Assembly (NCBI RefSeq): GCF_900086725.1
Contig: NZ_LT574838.1
Coordinates: 1-64,000, forward strand
Direction of reading: 5' to 3'
Source of the DNA: Bariatricus massiliensis
Lineage (GTDB): Bacteria; Bacillota; Clostridia; Lachnospirales; Lachnospiraceae
DNA length: 64,000 bases
In this document: in pieces, positions 43,657 through 51,919 of the stretch
Numbering within the stretch: position 1 is the first letter of the stretch
Layout of the letters: each line of letters begins with the position of its first letter
Notes under the pieces: generated by a model
What the model saw: the letters and a program-made list of their open reading frames with translations, nothing else
Told to the model about the DNA's origin: nothing
The model's database searches: none
Position numbers and translations under genes: made by a program

Positions 43657-43683
43657 AGCCGCCGCATTTTCCATGCGGCGGCT
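43657..43683 (-). terminator. GC-rich hairpin after the lipoprotein gene
   Basis: AGCCGCCGCA (43657-43666) and TGCGGCGGCT (43674-43683) form a perfect ten-pair stem after the stop at 43702. Only a weak T-tract follows on the minus strand, so termination may be partial. Confidence 0.45.
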
Positions 43684-43701
43684 CTGCTGGTCCTCTGTCA
43701 T

Positions 43702-44310
43702 CTAAATTTGAAACAAGGATTCTTCTACTTTTTCTACTTCTTTATCGGAGAACTGCCATACCCCACTGCTGTCTTTCGTAATCTCTACTTCTATGACCTC
43801 TGGCTCACCATAAGAAGCATTATCTATACACTCTTCCATATAATCACAGGCCATCGATATAACATTGTCCTCCGACAGTGTGCCGCCATCTATGCCCGCT
43901 TGAATTTTGTCCTGCAGGCCTTCACTGTATACTTTCAATGCGTCTATCGGTTCTACCGTAATTGCCACAGTGTATCCGTCACCCTTCTTTTCTGCTTCGC
44001 CAACTTCATATTTTGCCTTAGCATACAGATTCTTCATCAGGCTTATATAGCGCTCCTTGTCCTCATCTGACATAGTGAAATCGCCAAAGCCCGCCAACAC
44101 ATTTTTCTCGAACTTGGTTTCCAAATCCTCTTTTGCATCCTCTTCCGAAACATCAATCTGCTTTGCATACTCTTTGTAGTCATGCTTATACATAGCATCC
44201 ATACACGCCTTCGTATAAACGACCGGATCAAATTTGCCACAGCCAGCAAGTCCCAAAATAAATGCAGCAATCATCCCCACCAACACAATTCTCTTAAAAC
44301 TTTTCTTCAT
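43702..44310 (-). CDS. Unknown lipoprotein
   Basis: A 202-residue protein with a lipoprotein signal (K-K-S-F-K-R then a hydrophobic run and L-A-G-C, Cys24). The mature part is acidic and predicted helical with a few strands, without a motif I can name. Clostridial lipoproteins of this size and pattern (DUF5105-like) are common. It lies 31 bases downstream of glyA on the same strand and may share its transcript. It presumably sits on the outer face of the membrane. Confidence 0.75.
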   Translation of the reverse strand: MKKSFKRIVLVGMIAAFILGLAGCGKFDPVVYTKACMDAMYKHDYKEYAKQIDVSEEDAKEDLETKFEKNVLAGFGDFTMSDEDKERYISLMKNLYAKAKYEVGEAEKKGDGYTVAITVEPIDALKVYSEGLQDKIQAGIDGGTLSEDNVISMACDYMEECIDNASYGEPEVIEVEITKDSSGVWQFSDKEVEKVEESLFQI

Positions 44311-44341
44311 ATGCTCTCCTCATTCCTCTATCTTGTTAATC

Positions 44342-45577
44342 TTACAAAAGCGGATACTTCTGCGCAAGTTCAGCGACCATATCTTTAGCCTTCTCGACAT
44401 TGTCTTCGCTCTCAATGACCATAGCGATAATCTCCGCAACCTTGTCCATATCCTCTTCCACAAGCCCTCTGCTCGTTACCGCCGGTGTTCCAAGTCTGAC
44501 GCCACTTGTCACGAACGGGGATCTTGGATCATTTGGAATGGTATTCTTGTTGCAGGTGATATGCGCATCATCTAACCGTTTCTCTAACTCTTTGCCGCTG
44601 ATATCATTCTGTGTCAAATCAACCAGCATCAAATGATTGTCCGTCCCACCGGATACAATCTTAACTCCACGCTTCTGCAGGCCATCACTGAGCGCCTTGG
44701 CATTCTTCAGTACCTGCTCCTGATAGGTCTTAAATTCAGGCTGCAGTGCCTCTTTAAAGCACACTGCTTTTGCGGCGATTACATGCATCAAAGGCCCACC
44801 CTGAGTACCCGGGAATATAGCCTTATTAAAATTAAACTTGTCATTCACCTCTTTGCTGGAAAGAATCATGCCTCCCCTAGGCCCACGCAGAGTCTTATGA
44901 GTAGTAGTCGTGGTCACATGGGCATACGGTATCGGACTCGGATGCAGGCCTGCCGCAACCAACCCGGCAATATGGGCCATGTCCACCATAAGATAAGCCC
45001 CGACCTCATCTGCGATTTCGCGGAACCGCTTAAAGTCGATTGTCCTAGCGTAAGCGCTGGCGCCTGCAATGATCAGCTTTGGCTGATGTTCTTTTGCGAT
45101 TCGGAGAACTTCATCATAATCTATAAAACCTTCATCGTTTACGCCGTATGCAGCAAAATCAAAATATTTACCGGAAATGTTGACCGGTGAACCGTGAGTC
45201 AGATGTCCGCCATGATCCAGATTCATCCCGAGCACCTTGTCCCCCGGATTCAAAATGGCAAAAAATACAGCCGTGTTAGCCTGTGCGCCAGAATGTGGCT
45301 GCACATTTGCATACTCACACTGAAACAATTCTTTTGCACGTTCTATGGCAAGATTCTCCACAACATCCACGCACTGGCAGCCTCCGTAGTAACGTCTGCC
45401 CGGATATCCCTCCGCGTACTTGTTCGTCATAGGACTTCCCATAGCCGACATAACAGACTTACTTACCCAGTTCTCAGACGCTATCAACTCGATGTGGGAA
45501 TTCTGTCTTTCCATCTCATCCAGTATCGCCTGTGCCACTTGTGGGTCTTCTTTTTTGATTTCTTCAAAATTGTACAT
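44342..45577 (-). CDS. glyA: Serine hydroxymethyltransferase
   Basis: A 411-residue PLP enzyme that interconverts serine and glycine with tetrahydrofolate, supplying one-carbon units. The PLP lysine is K228 in T-T-T-T-T-H-K-T-L-R-G-P-R-G-G. Other conserved pieces are E-L-I-A-S-E-N, N-K-Y-A-E-G-Y-P-G-R-R-Y-Y-G-G and V-D-M-A-H-I-A-G-L. Start ATG 45577 has AAGGAGG. Standard length. It lies about 7.5 kb from grdE, so no operon link with glycine reduction is claimed. Confidence 0.98.
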   Translation of the reverse strand: MYNFEEIKKEDPQVAQAILDEMERQNSHIELIASENWVSKSVMSAMGSPMTNKYAEGYPGRRYYGGCQCVDVVENLAIERAKELFQCEYANVQPHSGAQANTAVFFAILNPGDKVLGMNLDHGGHLTHGSPVNISGKYFDFAAYGVNDEGFIDYDEVLRIAKEHQPKLIIAGASAYARTIDFKRFREIADEVGAYLMVDMAHIAGLVAAGLHPSPIPYAHVTTTTTHKTLRGPRGGMILSSKEVNDKFNFNKAIFPGTQGGPLMHVIAAKAVCFKEALQPEFKTYQEQVLKNAKALSDGLQKRGVKIVSGGTDNHLMLVDLTQNDISGKELEKRLDDAHITCNKNTIPNDPRSPFVTSGVRLGTPAVTSRGLVEEDMDKVAEIIAMVIESEDNVEKAKDMVAELAQKYPLL

Positions 45578-45638
45578 TTACTGACCTCCTTATTCACCTG
45601 ATGGTAATTACAGGTTTGCCCTGTTTTGTCCTAGCTCT

Positions 45639-45668
45639 ATCTTACTACATTGCTACCTGTTTTGTAAA
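45639..45668 (-). promoter_or_regulatory. Possible promoter for glyA
   Basis: Minus-strand TTTACA (45663-45668) and TAAGAT (45639-45644) with an 18-base spacer, 60 bases upstream of glyA. Both boxes deviate by one or two bases from consensus. Confidence 0.45.
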
Positions 45669-45700
45669 TGCAGATTTGATCTGTCGCCCTCAGATAAATG

Positions 45701-46525
45701 TTAATCCTCATGGAGGACTTCCCTCTGCAGCCTATGATAATCTTCATCATTTATTTTTTCATTTTCTTCACTCAAACCGTTTAATAAAAGAAGCGTAGAA
45801 TCCTTTGTGGCCGGCAGGATTTTTGCATTTTTCTGCTCCAGCTCAAAAGGGACCACATATACTTTGATCGGTTCAGAAATATAGTTCCCCTTCGTACGCC
45901 CACTATATTCCACACTCAGGCGTATTTCATACAACCCCGGTTTGTCACAATCAAAATATACGGTCGCCGCCTCTAAATCATTGGGCAAAATCTTTACATA
46001 GCTCTCCTTGTCCTTATGCAAATCCAAATCATCATATTCTGTCCCTAAATAAGTCAACGGATTTTCAGCGCCATCCACTTTTCCGTAATAATAGATAAAT
46101 CCTTCCTCTCCGCCTCCGCCGCCTTCCGGACTTATCAGCTCTACCTCTGAATCCGCATAGGAATCTACAAGCAGTTTAAGCGAATCGACTTTAATGGATG
46201 CATCAAAATTATTATGAATCGTGTATTTTAATTCATAATCTCCGTAATTATAAGAATTGGAGATAAGCGTCTTATATACCCTCCTATCTTCAATGGCGTA
46301 TGTCCTGCTGAAAAAACTGACATCCACTGCCAGACCTCCGCCATTCTGTCCCTGCGGCGGATTGTAGGACAGTACAACGCCAAGCATTCCGATCAGTGTA
46401 GCCAATAAACCGAAAAACTTCTTATATCTTTTCTTTTTAATGATAATCTTATATAGTACAACAACCGCTGTAACCAGAAGAACCACGGTTATTCCAAATA
46501 ACAAATGATATACGATTCTAGACAT
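45701..46525 (-). CDS. Unknown membrane protein
   Basis: A 274-residue protein with two N-terminal membrane helices (about 7-28 and 36-54) and a basic loop between them. A beta-rich extracytoplasmic domain of about 200 residues follows, containing a glycine-rich loop near residue 133 (E-G-G-G-G-G-E-E-G). The pattern Y-F-D-C-D-K-P-G-L-Y-E-I-R-L-S-V-E-Y suggests an Ig-like sandwich. No family is recognised. It precedes glyA on the same strand, but the stretch between them carries a possible glyA promoter, so it is probably a separate unit. Confidence 0.65.
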   Translation of the reverse strand: MSRIVYHLLFGITVVLLVTAVVVLYKIIIKKKRYKKFFGLLATLIGMLGVVLSYNPPQGQNGGGLAVDVSFFSRTYAIEDRRVYKTLISNSYNYGDYELKYTIHNNFDASIKVDSLKLLVDSYADSEVELISPEGGGGGEEGFIYYYGKVDGAENPLTYLGTEYDDLDLHKDKESYVKILPNDLEAATVYFDCDKPGLYEIRLSVEYSGRTKGNYISEPIKVYVVPFELEQKNAKILPATKDSTLLLLNGLSEENEKINDEDYHRLQREVLHED

Positions 46526-46607
46526 TCTCTACCTCTTAACTTTACTCTCCACCAAATAAGCTGATTATACCATATATGGCTTGAATCATATAGTACTTTG
46601 AGTAGCA

Positions 46608-46644
46608 AAAGGCTGTATCGACCTAAAAAGTCGATGCAGCCTTT
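46608..46644. terminator. Terminator after the PD-(D/E)XK-like gene
   Basis: AAAGGCTGTATCGAC (46608-46622) and GTCGATGCAGCCTTT (46630-46644) form a 15-pair stem with one G-U pair, followed by TTTTG on the minus strand. It ends the gene whose stop is at 46672. Confidence 0.75.
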
Positions 46645-46671
46645 ACAATTATTTAATCTATATACTAGATA

Positions 46672-47184
46672 TTACTCGATCCAATCAAAAACTATGTTTT
46701 CCCTATTAAATACGATTAGTAAGCCGAGCATATAATTATATCTCTCAGAAACCAAAAACTCAGTTATCTTTTCTTTATCTTCTTCAATATCCTTTTCATA
46801 TGCCCACCACCCCTTACACTCTATTATTAAAATATTGTTCTCGTTACTCCCTCGCTTATGTAAAATTAAATCTGGATAACACCCATTAGGTCTATTACCT
46901 AAACGTTTAACCCCTTCAATATCTCGATTATACTCTGCATCCAAATCATACTTTTTTAATAAATAATTAGAATCAATATATTTATTTAAGTAAAGACCAA
47001 ATTTAAAACAAATACTTCGTTCATGAGCATGAATATCTATAAAGTTATCATCACAAATCAAATTTCTGTCAAGTAAATATAATTCTTCGCCGGCCTTTTT
47101 CAAACATTTAATAAGTTCTCTTTTTACTTTTTCCTTATATTCTATATCATATATTTCTCTATGCATACTTATGTTTTCTTTCAT
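46672..47184 (-). CDS. Unknown protein with PD-(D/E)XK-like motif
   Basis: A 170-residue protein of AT-rich codon use compared with its neighbours. The middle carries Y-P-D-L-I-L-H ... I-L-I-I-E-C-K-G, matching the P-D-(x)n-E-x-K core of restriction-like nucleases. The first 80 residues are helical and charged. It may be a small defence or mobile-element nuclease, but no family is recognised. No strong ribosome binding site precedes ATG 47184; ATG 47166 is an alternative. It belongs to the accessory patch between glyA and the GGGtGRT gene. Confidence 0.6.
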   Translation of the reverse strand: MKENISMHREIYDIEYKEKVKRELIKCLKKAGEELYLLDRNLICDDNFIDIHAHERSICFKFGLYLNKYIDSNYLLKKYDLDAEYNRDIEGVKRLGNRPNGCYPDLILHKRGSNENNILIIECKGWWAYEKDIEEDKEKITEFLVSERYNYMLGLLIVFNRENIVFDWIE

Positions 47185-47339
47185 CTCTTTTCACTTTAAA
47201 GTCTTATATAATTCTAAGACTATTGATTCTCCAAAGTCAATTTTGCCTTCAAGACAGCTGATTGCTAAGTCGCTATCCTCTTATGTCAGTGGCGCTAGCG
47301 ACCGTTCAGTCTTTTGAATTCCATAATTTAAATAGCTTA

Positions 47340-47379
47340 TAGAATTTCCCTTCCTTCGCCGCTTCCTCAATCGAAACGG
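47340..47379 (-). repeat. 40-bp direct repeat of the 3' end of the GGGtGRT gene
   Basis: This stretch matches 48464-48503 at about 36 of 40 positions and would encode the same end, V-S-I-E-E-A-A-K-E-G-K-F, but the stop codon is changed to TAT. The two copies flank the DUF6718-like and RelA/SpoT-like genes, like a target-end duplication. The rest of 47185-47471 shows no gene. Confidence 0.7.
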
Positions 47380-47471
47380 TGAAGGAAGGTCTTTAAGGGG
47401 TTGAGGGGTGTTTGTGTGCTTTGACTGTGCTGCTCTGCACTACTGACCGCCTTCCATTCCTCTTGTAGAGT

Positions 47472-47717
47472 TTATGCAACCCGATTCATCTTACTGACTT
47501 GATCAATAAATTCTTTCATATCATCTACATAAGAATATGGGGCATACTCCGAATAAATATCCGGATTATCCAATATCACAATTTGTACCCCGTCAGCTCT
47601 CAATGCCTCCAATGTTCCCGGCAGACAACGCGCTTCACTTACCGTCTTGCACAGATATGCGATGCACCCCTGTTTATCAAATACTTTAGCTATAATATAT
47701 ATTTTTTTATCTCCCAT
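47472..47717 (-). CDS. DUF6718-like small protein
   Basis: An 81-residue protein starting K-K-I-Y-I-I-A-K-V-F-D-K-Q-G-C after a few residues and ending with Y-S-E-Y-A-P-Y-S-Y-V-D-D-M-K-E-F, the pattern I associate with DUF6718 proteins of gut Clostridia; function is unknown. ATG 47717 has AAGGTG six bases upstream and overlaps the end of the RelA/SpoT-like frame, so the two were probably co-expressed. It could be the partner or antidote of that protein, but this is only positional. Confidence 0.6.
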   Translation of the reverse strand: MGDKKIYIIAKVFDKQGCIAYLCKTVSEARCLPGTLEALRADGVQIVILDNPDIYSEYAPYSYVDDMKEFIDQVSKMNRVA

Positions 47718-48303
47718 CCAATTCACCTTCCCAATATTTTAGGCGCTCAACAAATTCCTGCTCGTTCGTTATTACCTTTTCCACATATTCCTTATAAAGA
47801 TGGTTCCCTATTTCCGGCCCTTTATATTTATATACATATTGATGGCTCCAAATATTGAATAAATAATCTTTTCCGCACCATAACTGTATCTCTATAGGAT
47901 AAGCCAAATTATCTCTTTGATAATACAGGTGAATTGCATGGTAACCATCATCTGTTTTCTTTCCCTTTCGCAAATCAACTACTCTGAAATATTCTGGATA
48001 CTTTTCAGGATATTCTTCAAATCGTAGCCGAAATCCCAGTATATCATTAAAGCACTGCTTAAATCCACCCCCGGTTCTAATTGTCTTCTCATACTTACGC
48101 ATAATAGAATCATCACTCTTAAATTTTGAACCAATCAAGTTTTCCTATACTAATACATCTATATAGCTTGCACGATATCTTGCAATATCTTCCAATATTA
48201 ATTCCAGAGGCGTATTCCTCAACGAAATCTGCTTTAGACTTCTGCCTAATGTCGATTTATAAGACAATATGTCAAGAGTTTCTTTTGAAATATAGGAAGC
48301 CAT
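47707..48303 (-). pseudogene. RelA/SpoT-domain protein interrupted by an in-frame TAG
   Basis: One 199-codon frame (start ATG 48303 with GGTGGTGAT upstream) is cut by TAG at 48145-48147 after codon 52. Read through, it gives a small alarmone-synthetase-like protein: a helical N-terminus ending A-R-Y-R-A-S-Y-I-D-V-L-V, then E-N-L-I-G-S-K-F-K-S-D-D-S-I-M-R-K, D-I-L-G-F-R-L-R-F, G-Y-H-A-I-H-L-Y-Y-Q and P-I-E-I-Q-L-W, the order of the RelA/SpoT synthetase core. The frame is otherwise clean, so the nonsense mutation is recent or the two parts are made separately (a TTG at 48138 could restart). Intact relatives make (p)ppGpp/(p)ppApp or act as toxins. Confidence 0.75.
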
Positions 48304-48396
48304 ACTATCACCACCTTTTACAGGTAGTATATCATAATGCCTTCGTAATATCACTATTTTTAGTGATATTTTAGCTCTTGGATAGCCTTACAGTTT

Positions 48397-48431
48397 CAAA
48401 AACCGCACCAACCATCAAAGGTTAGTGCGGT
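48397..48431 (-). terminator. Terminator of the GGGtGRT gene
   Basis: ACCGCACCAACC (48402-48413) and GGTTAGTGCGGT (48420-48431) form a 12-pair stem with one G-U pair, followed on the minus strand by TTTTTG. Confidence 0.85.
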
Positions 48432-48462
48432 CTATAAAACACTTTATAGATATACGATTTTT

Positions 48463-49473
48463 TTAGAATTTCCCTTCCTTAGCCGCTTCCTCGATCGAAA
48501 CTGCAACAGCAACAGTCATACCAACCATCGGGTTGTTTCCTGCTCCGATAAGTCCCATCATCTCAACGTGAGCCGGTACGGAAGAAGAACCTGCAAACTG
48601 AGCGTCAGAGTGCATACGTCCCAATGTGTCTGTCATACCATAGGAAGCCGGTCCTGCTGCCATATTATCCGGGTGAAGTGTACGGCCTGTACCACCGCCG
48701 GATGCTACGGAGAAGTATTTCTTACCCTGCTCGATACATTCTTTTTTATAAGTACCTGCAACCGGGTGCTGGAAACGGGTCGGGTTGGTAGAGTTACCTG
48801 TGATAGATACGTCTACGCCTTCTTTGTGCATGATAGCAACACCTTCGCGGACATCGTTAGCGCCGTAGCAGTTAACCTTTGCGCGGAGCCCCTCTGAATA
48901 AGCAGTTCTCTGAACTTCTTTCAGCTCCCCTGTGTAATAGTCGTAATCTGTCTCAACATATGTAAATCCGTTGATTCTGGAAATGATTTTCGCTGCATCT
49001 TTTCCAAGTCCGTTCAAAATAACACGGAGCGGTTTCTGACGAACTTTATTTGCCTTTTCAGCGATACCGATAGCTCCCTCAGCTGCCGCAAAAGATTCAT
49101 GTCCTGCAAGGAATGCAAAGCAGTCCGTATCTTCTTCAAGAAGCATCTTTCCTAAGTTACCATGTCCAAGACCTACTTTACGCTGGTCTGCCACAGAACC
49201 CGGGATACAGAAAGCCTGAAGGCCTTCCCCGATTGCTGCCGCTGCGTCTGCCGCGGATTTACATCCTTTTTTAATCGCGATTGCCGCACCTACGATATAA
49301 GCCCAGCAGGCATTTTCAAAACAAATCGGCTGAATGCCTTTTACCTGATTGTATACATCAAGTCCGGCATCCTTTGTAATCTTCTCTGCCTCTTCGATAG
49401 AAGCAATGCCATAGCTGTTTAATACTTCATTGATTTTATCAATTCTTCTTTCATATGATTCGAATAAAGCCAT
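48463..49473 (-). CDS. GGGtGRT protein
   Basis: A 336-residue protein of the family named for its motif G-G-G-T-G-R-T, seen here as S-V-A-S-G-G-G-T-G-R-T-L-H-P-D-N (near residue 260). Other conserved parts are A-C-W-A-Y-I-V-G-A-A-I-A-I and the C-terminal G-A-G-N-N-P-M-V-G-M-T-V-A-V. It is a widespread but uncharacterised cytosolic protein of anaerobes. It is encoded 126 bases after a NifU-like scaffold gene, its usual neighbour, which suggests an Fe-S or redox-linked role. The last 40 bases are duplicated at 47340-47379. Confidence 0.88.
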   Translation of the reverse strand: MALFESYERRIDKINEVLNSYGIASIEEAEKITKDAGLDVYNQVKGIQPICFENACWAYIVGAAIAIKKGCKSAADAAAAIGEGLQAFCIPGSVADQRKVGLGHGNLGKMLLEEDTDCFAFLAGHESFAAAEGAIGIAEKANKVRQKPLRVILNGLGKDAAKIISRINGFTYVETDYDYYTGELKEVQRTAYSEGLRAKVNCYGANDVREGVAIMHKEGVDVSITGNSTNPTRFQHPVAGTYKKECIEQGKKYFSVASGGGTGRTLHPDNMAAGPASYGMTDTLGRMHSDAQFAGSSSVPAHVEMMGLIGAGNNPMVGMTVAVAVSIEEAAKEGKF

Positions 49474-49599
49474 TTACTTGTCCTCCTGATTTTTTTATGT
49501 CACAATAATTGGAATTACATTTATGCAGACTCTGCCTAAACTTCGTTCATGCAAGCATGAGTATGTCCTATGTACCGGCTCTCAGTCCGCTTATCTCGA

Positions 49600-50292
49600 C
49601 TATTCTTTACGTGGGTCTATAATCTTTGCTGCGTCTGCAACACGTCCGTACTGTCCTTTTGCCTTCTCCCAAGCTTCGTTCGGTGTGTCACCGGCTTTGA
49701 TAAAGTCTGTGAGCTTACCAAGGCTTACGAACTGATATCCGATAATTTCACCGTTGTCGTCGAGTGCGATTCCTGTAACATAGCCTTCTGCCATCTCAAG
49801 ATAGCGAGGACCTTTTGCCAATGTTCCATACATTGTTCCGACCTGAGAACGGAGTCCTTTTCCCAAATCTTCAAGGCCTGCCCCAATCGGAAGTCCATCT
49901 TCGGAGAATGCGCTCTGCGTTCTTCCGTATACAATCTGTAAGAACAGTTCTCTCATTGCTGTATTAATAGCATCACATACAAGGTCCGTATTCAATGCTT
50001 CCAAAATCGTCTTTCCCGGAAGAATCTCAGAAGCCATGGCAGCTGAATGAGTCATTCCTGAACATCCGATTGTCTCAACAAGAGCTTCCTGAATAATACC
50101 TTCTTTAACATTCAAGGTCAGTTTACATGTTCCCTGCTGTGGAGCACACCAGCCAATACCATGTGTAAGACCGGAAATATCCTTAACCTCTTTTGCCTTT
50201 ACCCATTTTGCTTCTTCCGGAATCGGAGCCGGTCCGTGGTTTGCACCCTGAGCTACCGGACACATCATTTCTACTTCATGTGAATAAATCAT
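49600..50292 (-). CDS. NifU-like iron-sulfur scaffold protein
   Basis: A 230-residue protein with features of NifU/IscU-type scaffolds: G-W-C-A-P-Q-Q-G-T-C, an I-G-C-S-G-M-T-H-S-A-A-M-A segment (the conserved Cys-Ser-Gly) and later sequence unlike IscU that is typical of this longer subfamily. It lacks a third IscU-type cysteine in the usual place, so it may not act as a standard scaffold. Start ATG 50292 has AAGGAG. It is paired with the GGGtGRT gene on the same strand. Confidence 0.8.
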   Translation of the reverse strand: MIYSHEVEMMCPVAQGANHGPAPIPEEAKWVKAKEVKDISGLTHGIGWCAPQQGTCKLTLNVKEGIIQEALVETIGCSGMTHSAAMASEILPGKTILEALNTDLVCDAINTAMRELFLQIVYGRTQSAFSEDGLPIGAGLEDLGKGLRSQVGTMYGTLAKGPRYLEMAEGYVTGIALDDNGEIIGYQFVSLGKLTDFIKAGDTPNEAWEKAKGQYGRVADAAKIIDPRKE

Positions 50293-50434
50293 GTTAAAAC
50301 TCCTTTCAAATATGTATGATTTTCTTCCTATAGGGCGTTTGATATTTATTTAACACCATATATAAAATATTTTCGCATAATTTTCGACATTCGTCAATTA
50401 TTACTTTTCACCAGATTATTTCCACTGGCATCCG

Positions 50435-51883
50435 TTATTTCGCCGTATCTACTAGTTTCCAAAAACTGCTATTTGTCCTATAGGGTTTGATTTCTTCCAT
50501 TGTAAACGGTGCAGTGATCCATCCCCGCTCGATGACGCCGCCATTTTCCTCACTGCGATAGTGATAAGTCAGTCCAATCTCAATACCGTCTGCATCTACG
50601 AAGAAATTGTCGTAATATCTGTTTTCTAAAATCTCTCCTCCCAGAATCTTTTTAAATTGATTCAGCTGAAGACCGTCAAGCACTGCCGCTTTCGGAGCTT
50701 CCCCCTTCATCCGCTCCTTCCAGTCAGCCATAAATTCATCGTTGAGTTCTACAATATCTGACGTCTCATATCTTGTGCCGTCTGACAGGCTGAGATTTCT
50801 TGTCCGCAAGTCTACAAACTCCGCATAATAATTTCCCGAAAAATAATGGTCATTGAAAACTACGCTGATGAAATCTTTGCCCGCGTAACTGACTTTATAA
50901 GTGACCTGACTTGCCATGAAGGGGCTGTCCTCTTGAAGCATGGCCTCCTTCATATCCTCGCTGGGCTCCAGATAAATCGTATTGACAGTGCTCATTGCGC
51001 ACTCCTTTAATATGGCGTTGATTTCCTCTTCCTGCTCATTATCAAGCCCTTTTATCTGGGGATAATGAATATCGAATTCCATCGGATATTCTCCCGATCT
51101 GCCATCTGACGAATATGTATAGGTCTCTTCTTCAATTGTATAAGGGAGGTCCTCTTCTATATAATCCGGAATCGCCTCTATTCCCTGACTTTCTTCCTGC
51201 GGTACTTCTTCCGCATAAGGTTCGCTCTCGCCACCGTAAATACCGCCGTTGTCCTCTCTCCGTTCTTCTATCTGCTCTCTTATCCGTCCATTCCTGCTGA
51301 TTTTAATAATCAGATTCCCGAATAGAATGCCAAGAATTATTAGAAGAATTCCCGCGGTCACACAACCTCCAATAATCAGGGCCCTATGGGACTTCTTTTT
51401 TCCAGCAGGCCTTATGTCGCCGGGAGCCGCCATAAGCTCCATCGGCACAAACGGTATTCCATTTACCAACTGCTGGGGCGCTGACTCCCGGAATCCCAGA
51501 CGGCGGTAGGCCTCTACCGCTGAAACAGCCGAGTTAACAGTGATTTTCATCAATCCCAGCTCAGCCGTACAATAGCGGTATATCTCCGCAAACAGCATCT
51601 TGGCGATTCCCTGCCGCTGCCATTTTTTTCTGACGAACATCAGCCGGATATGTCCGGTACTCTGTACGGCAGCCACGCCGCACAGTTCCGTATTCTCATA
51701 AGCTCCCCAAAACCGCATTTCTCCCCGCTCTGCTTGAGGCATTATATTTTCCAGTTTAATAAAATTCTGGAATTCCATCACTCCTTGGGGTGTATAAGCA
51801 GGTGCCAGTTCTTCCGCAAACACTTCCCAGACCAGATGCAGTCCGTCCAGTATTTCTCCCTGCTGTAACTGTTTTATATACAT
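50435..51883 (-). CDS. GNAT acetyltransferase-membrane-DUF3298 fusion
   Basis: A 482-residue protein with three parts. Residues 1-150 form a GNAT acetyltransferase domain (acetyl-CoA loop R-K-K-W-Q-R-Q-G-I-A-K, late A-V-E-A-Y-R-R-L-G-F). Residues about 168-194 are one membrane helix. After an acidic linker, residues about 245-482 form an extracytoplasmic DUF3298/RsiV-like domain (Y-Y-A-E-F-V-D-L-R-T, then G-I-E-I-G-L-T-Y-H-Y). DUF3298 occurs in the anti-sigma factor RsiV, which senses lysozyme. The domain order suggests the outside domain senses a wall ligand and the inner enzyme responds; this is inference. ATG 51883 has AGAGGTG; an in-frame GTG 12 bases earlier lacks a site. Confidence 0.8.
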   Translation of the reverse strand: MYIKQLQQGEILDGLHLVWEVFAEELAPAYTPQGVMEFQNFIKLENIMPQAERGEMRFWGAYENTELCGVAAVQSTGHIRLMFVRKKWQRQGIAKMLFAEIYRYCTAELGLMKITVNSAVSAVEAYRRLGFRESAPQQLVNGIPFVPMELMAAPGDIRPAGKKKSHRALIIGGCVTAGILLIILGILFGNLIIKISRNGRIREQIEERREDNGGIYGGESEPYAEEVPQEESQGIEAIPDYIEEDLPYTIEEETYTYSSDGRSGEYPMEFDIHYPQIKGLDNEQEEEINAILKECAMSTVNTIYLEPSEDMKEAMLQEDSPFMASQVTYKVSYAGKDFISVVFNDHYFSGNYYAEFVDLRTRNLSLSDGTRYETSDIVELNDEFMADWKERMKGEAPKAAVLDGLQLNQFKKILGGEILENRYYDNFFVDADGIEIGLTYHYRSEENGGVIERGWITAPFTMEEIKPYRTNSSFWKLVDTAK

Positions 51884-51919
51884 CTTTTGCCACACCTCTT
51901 TCGCAAAAATAGATTCTTT

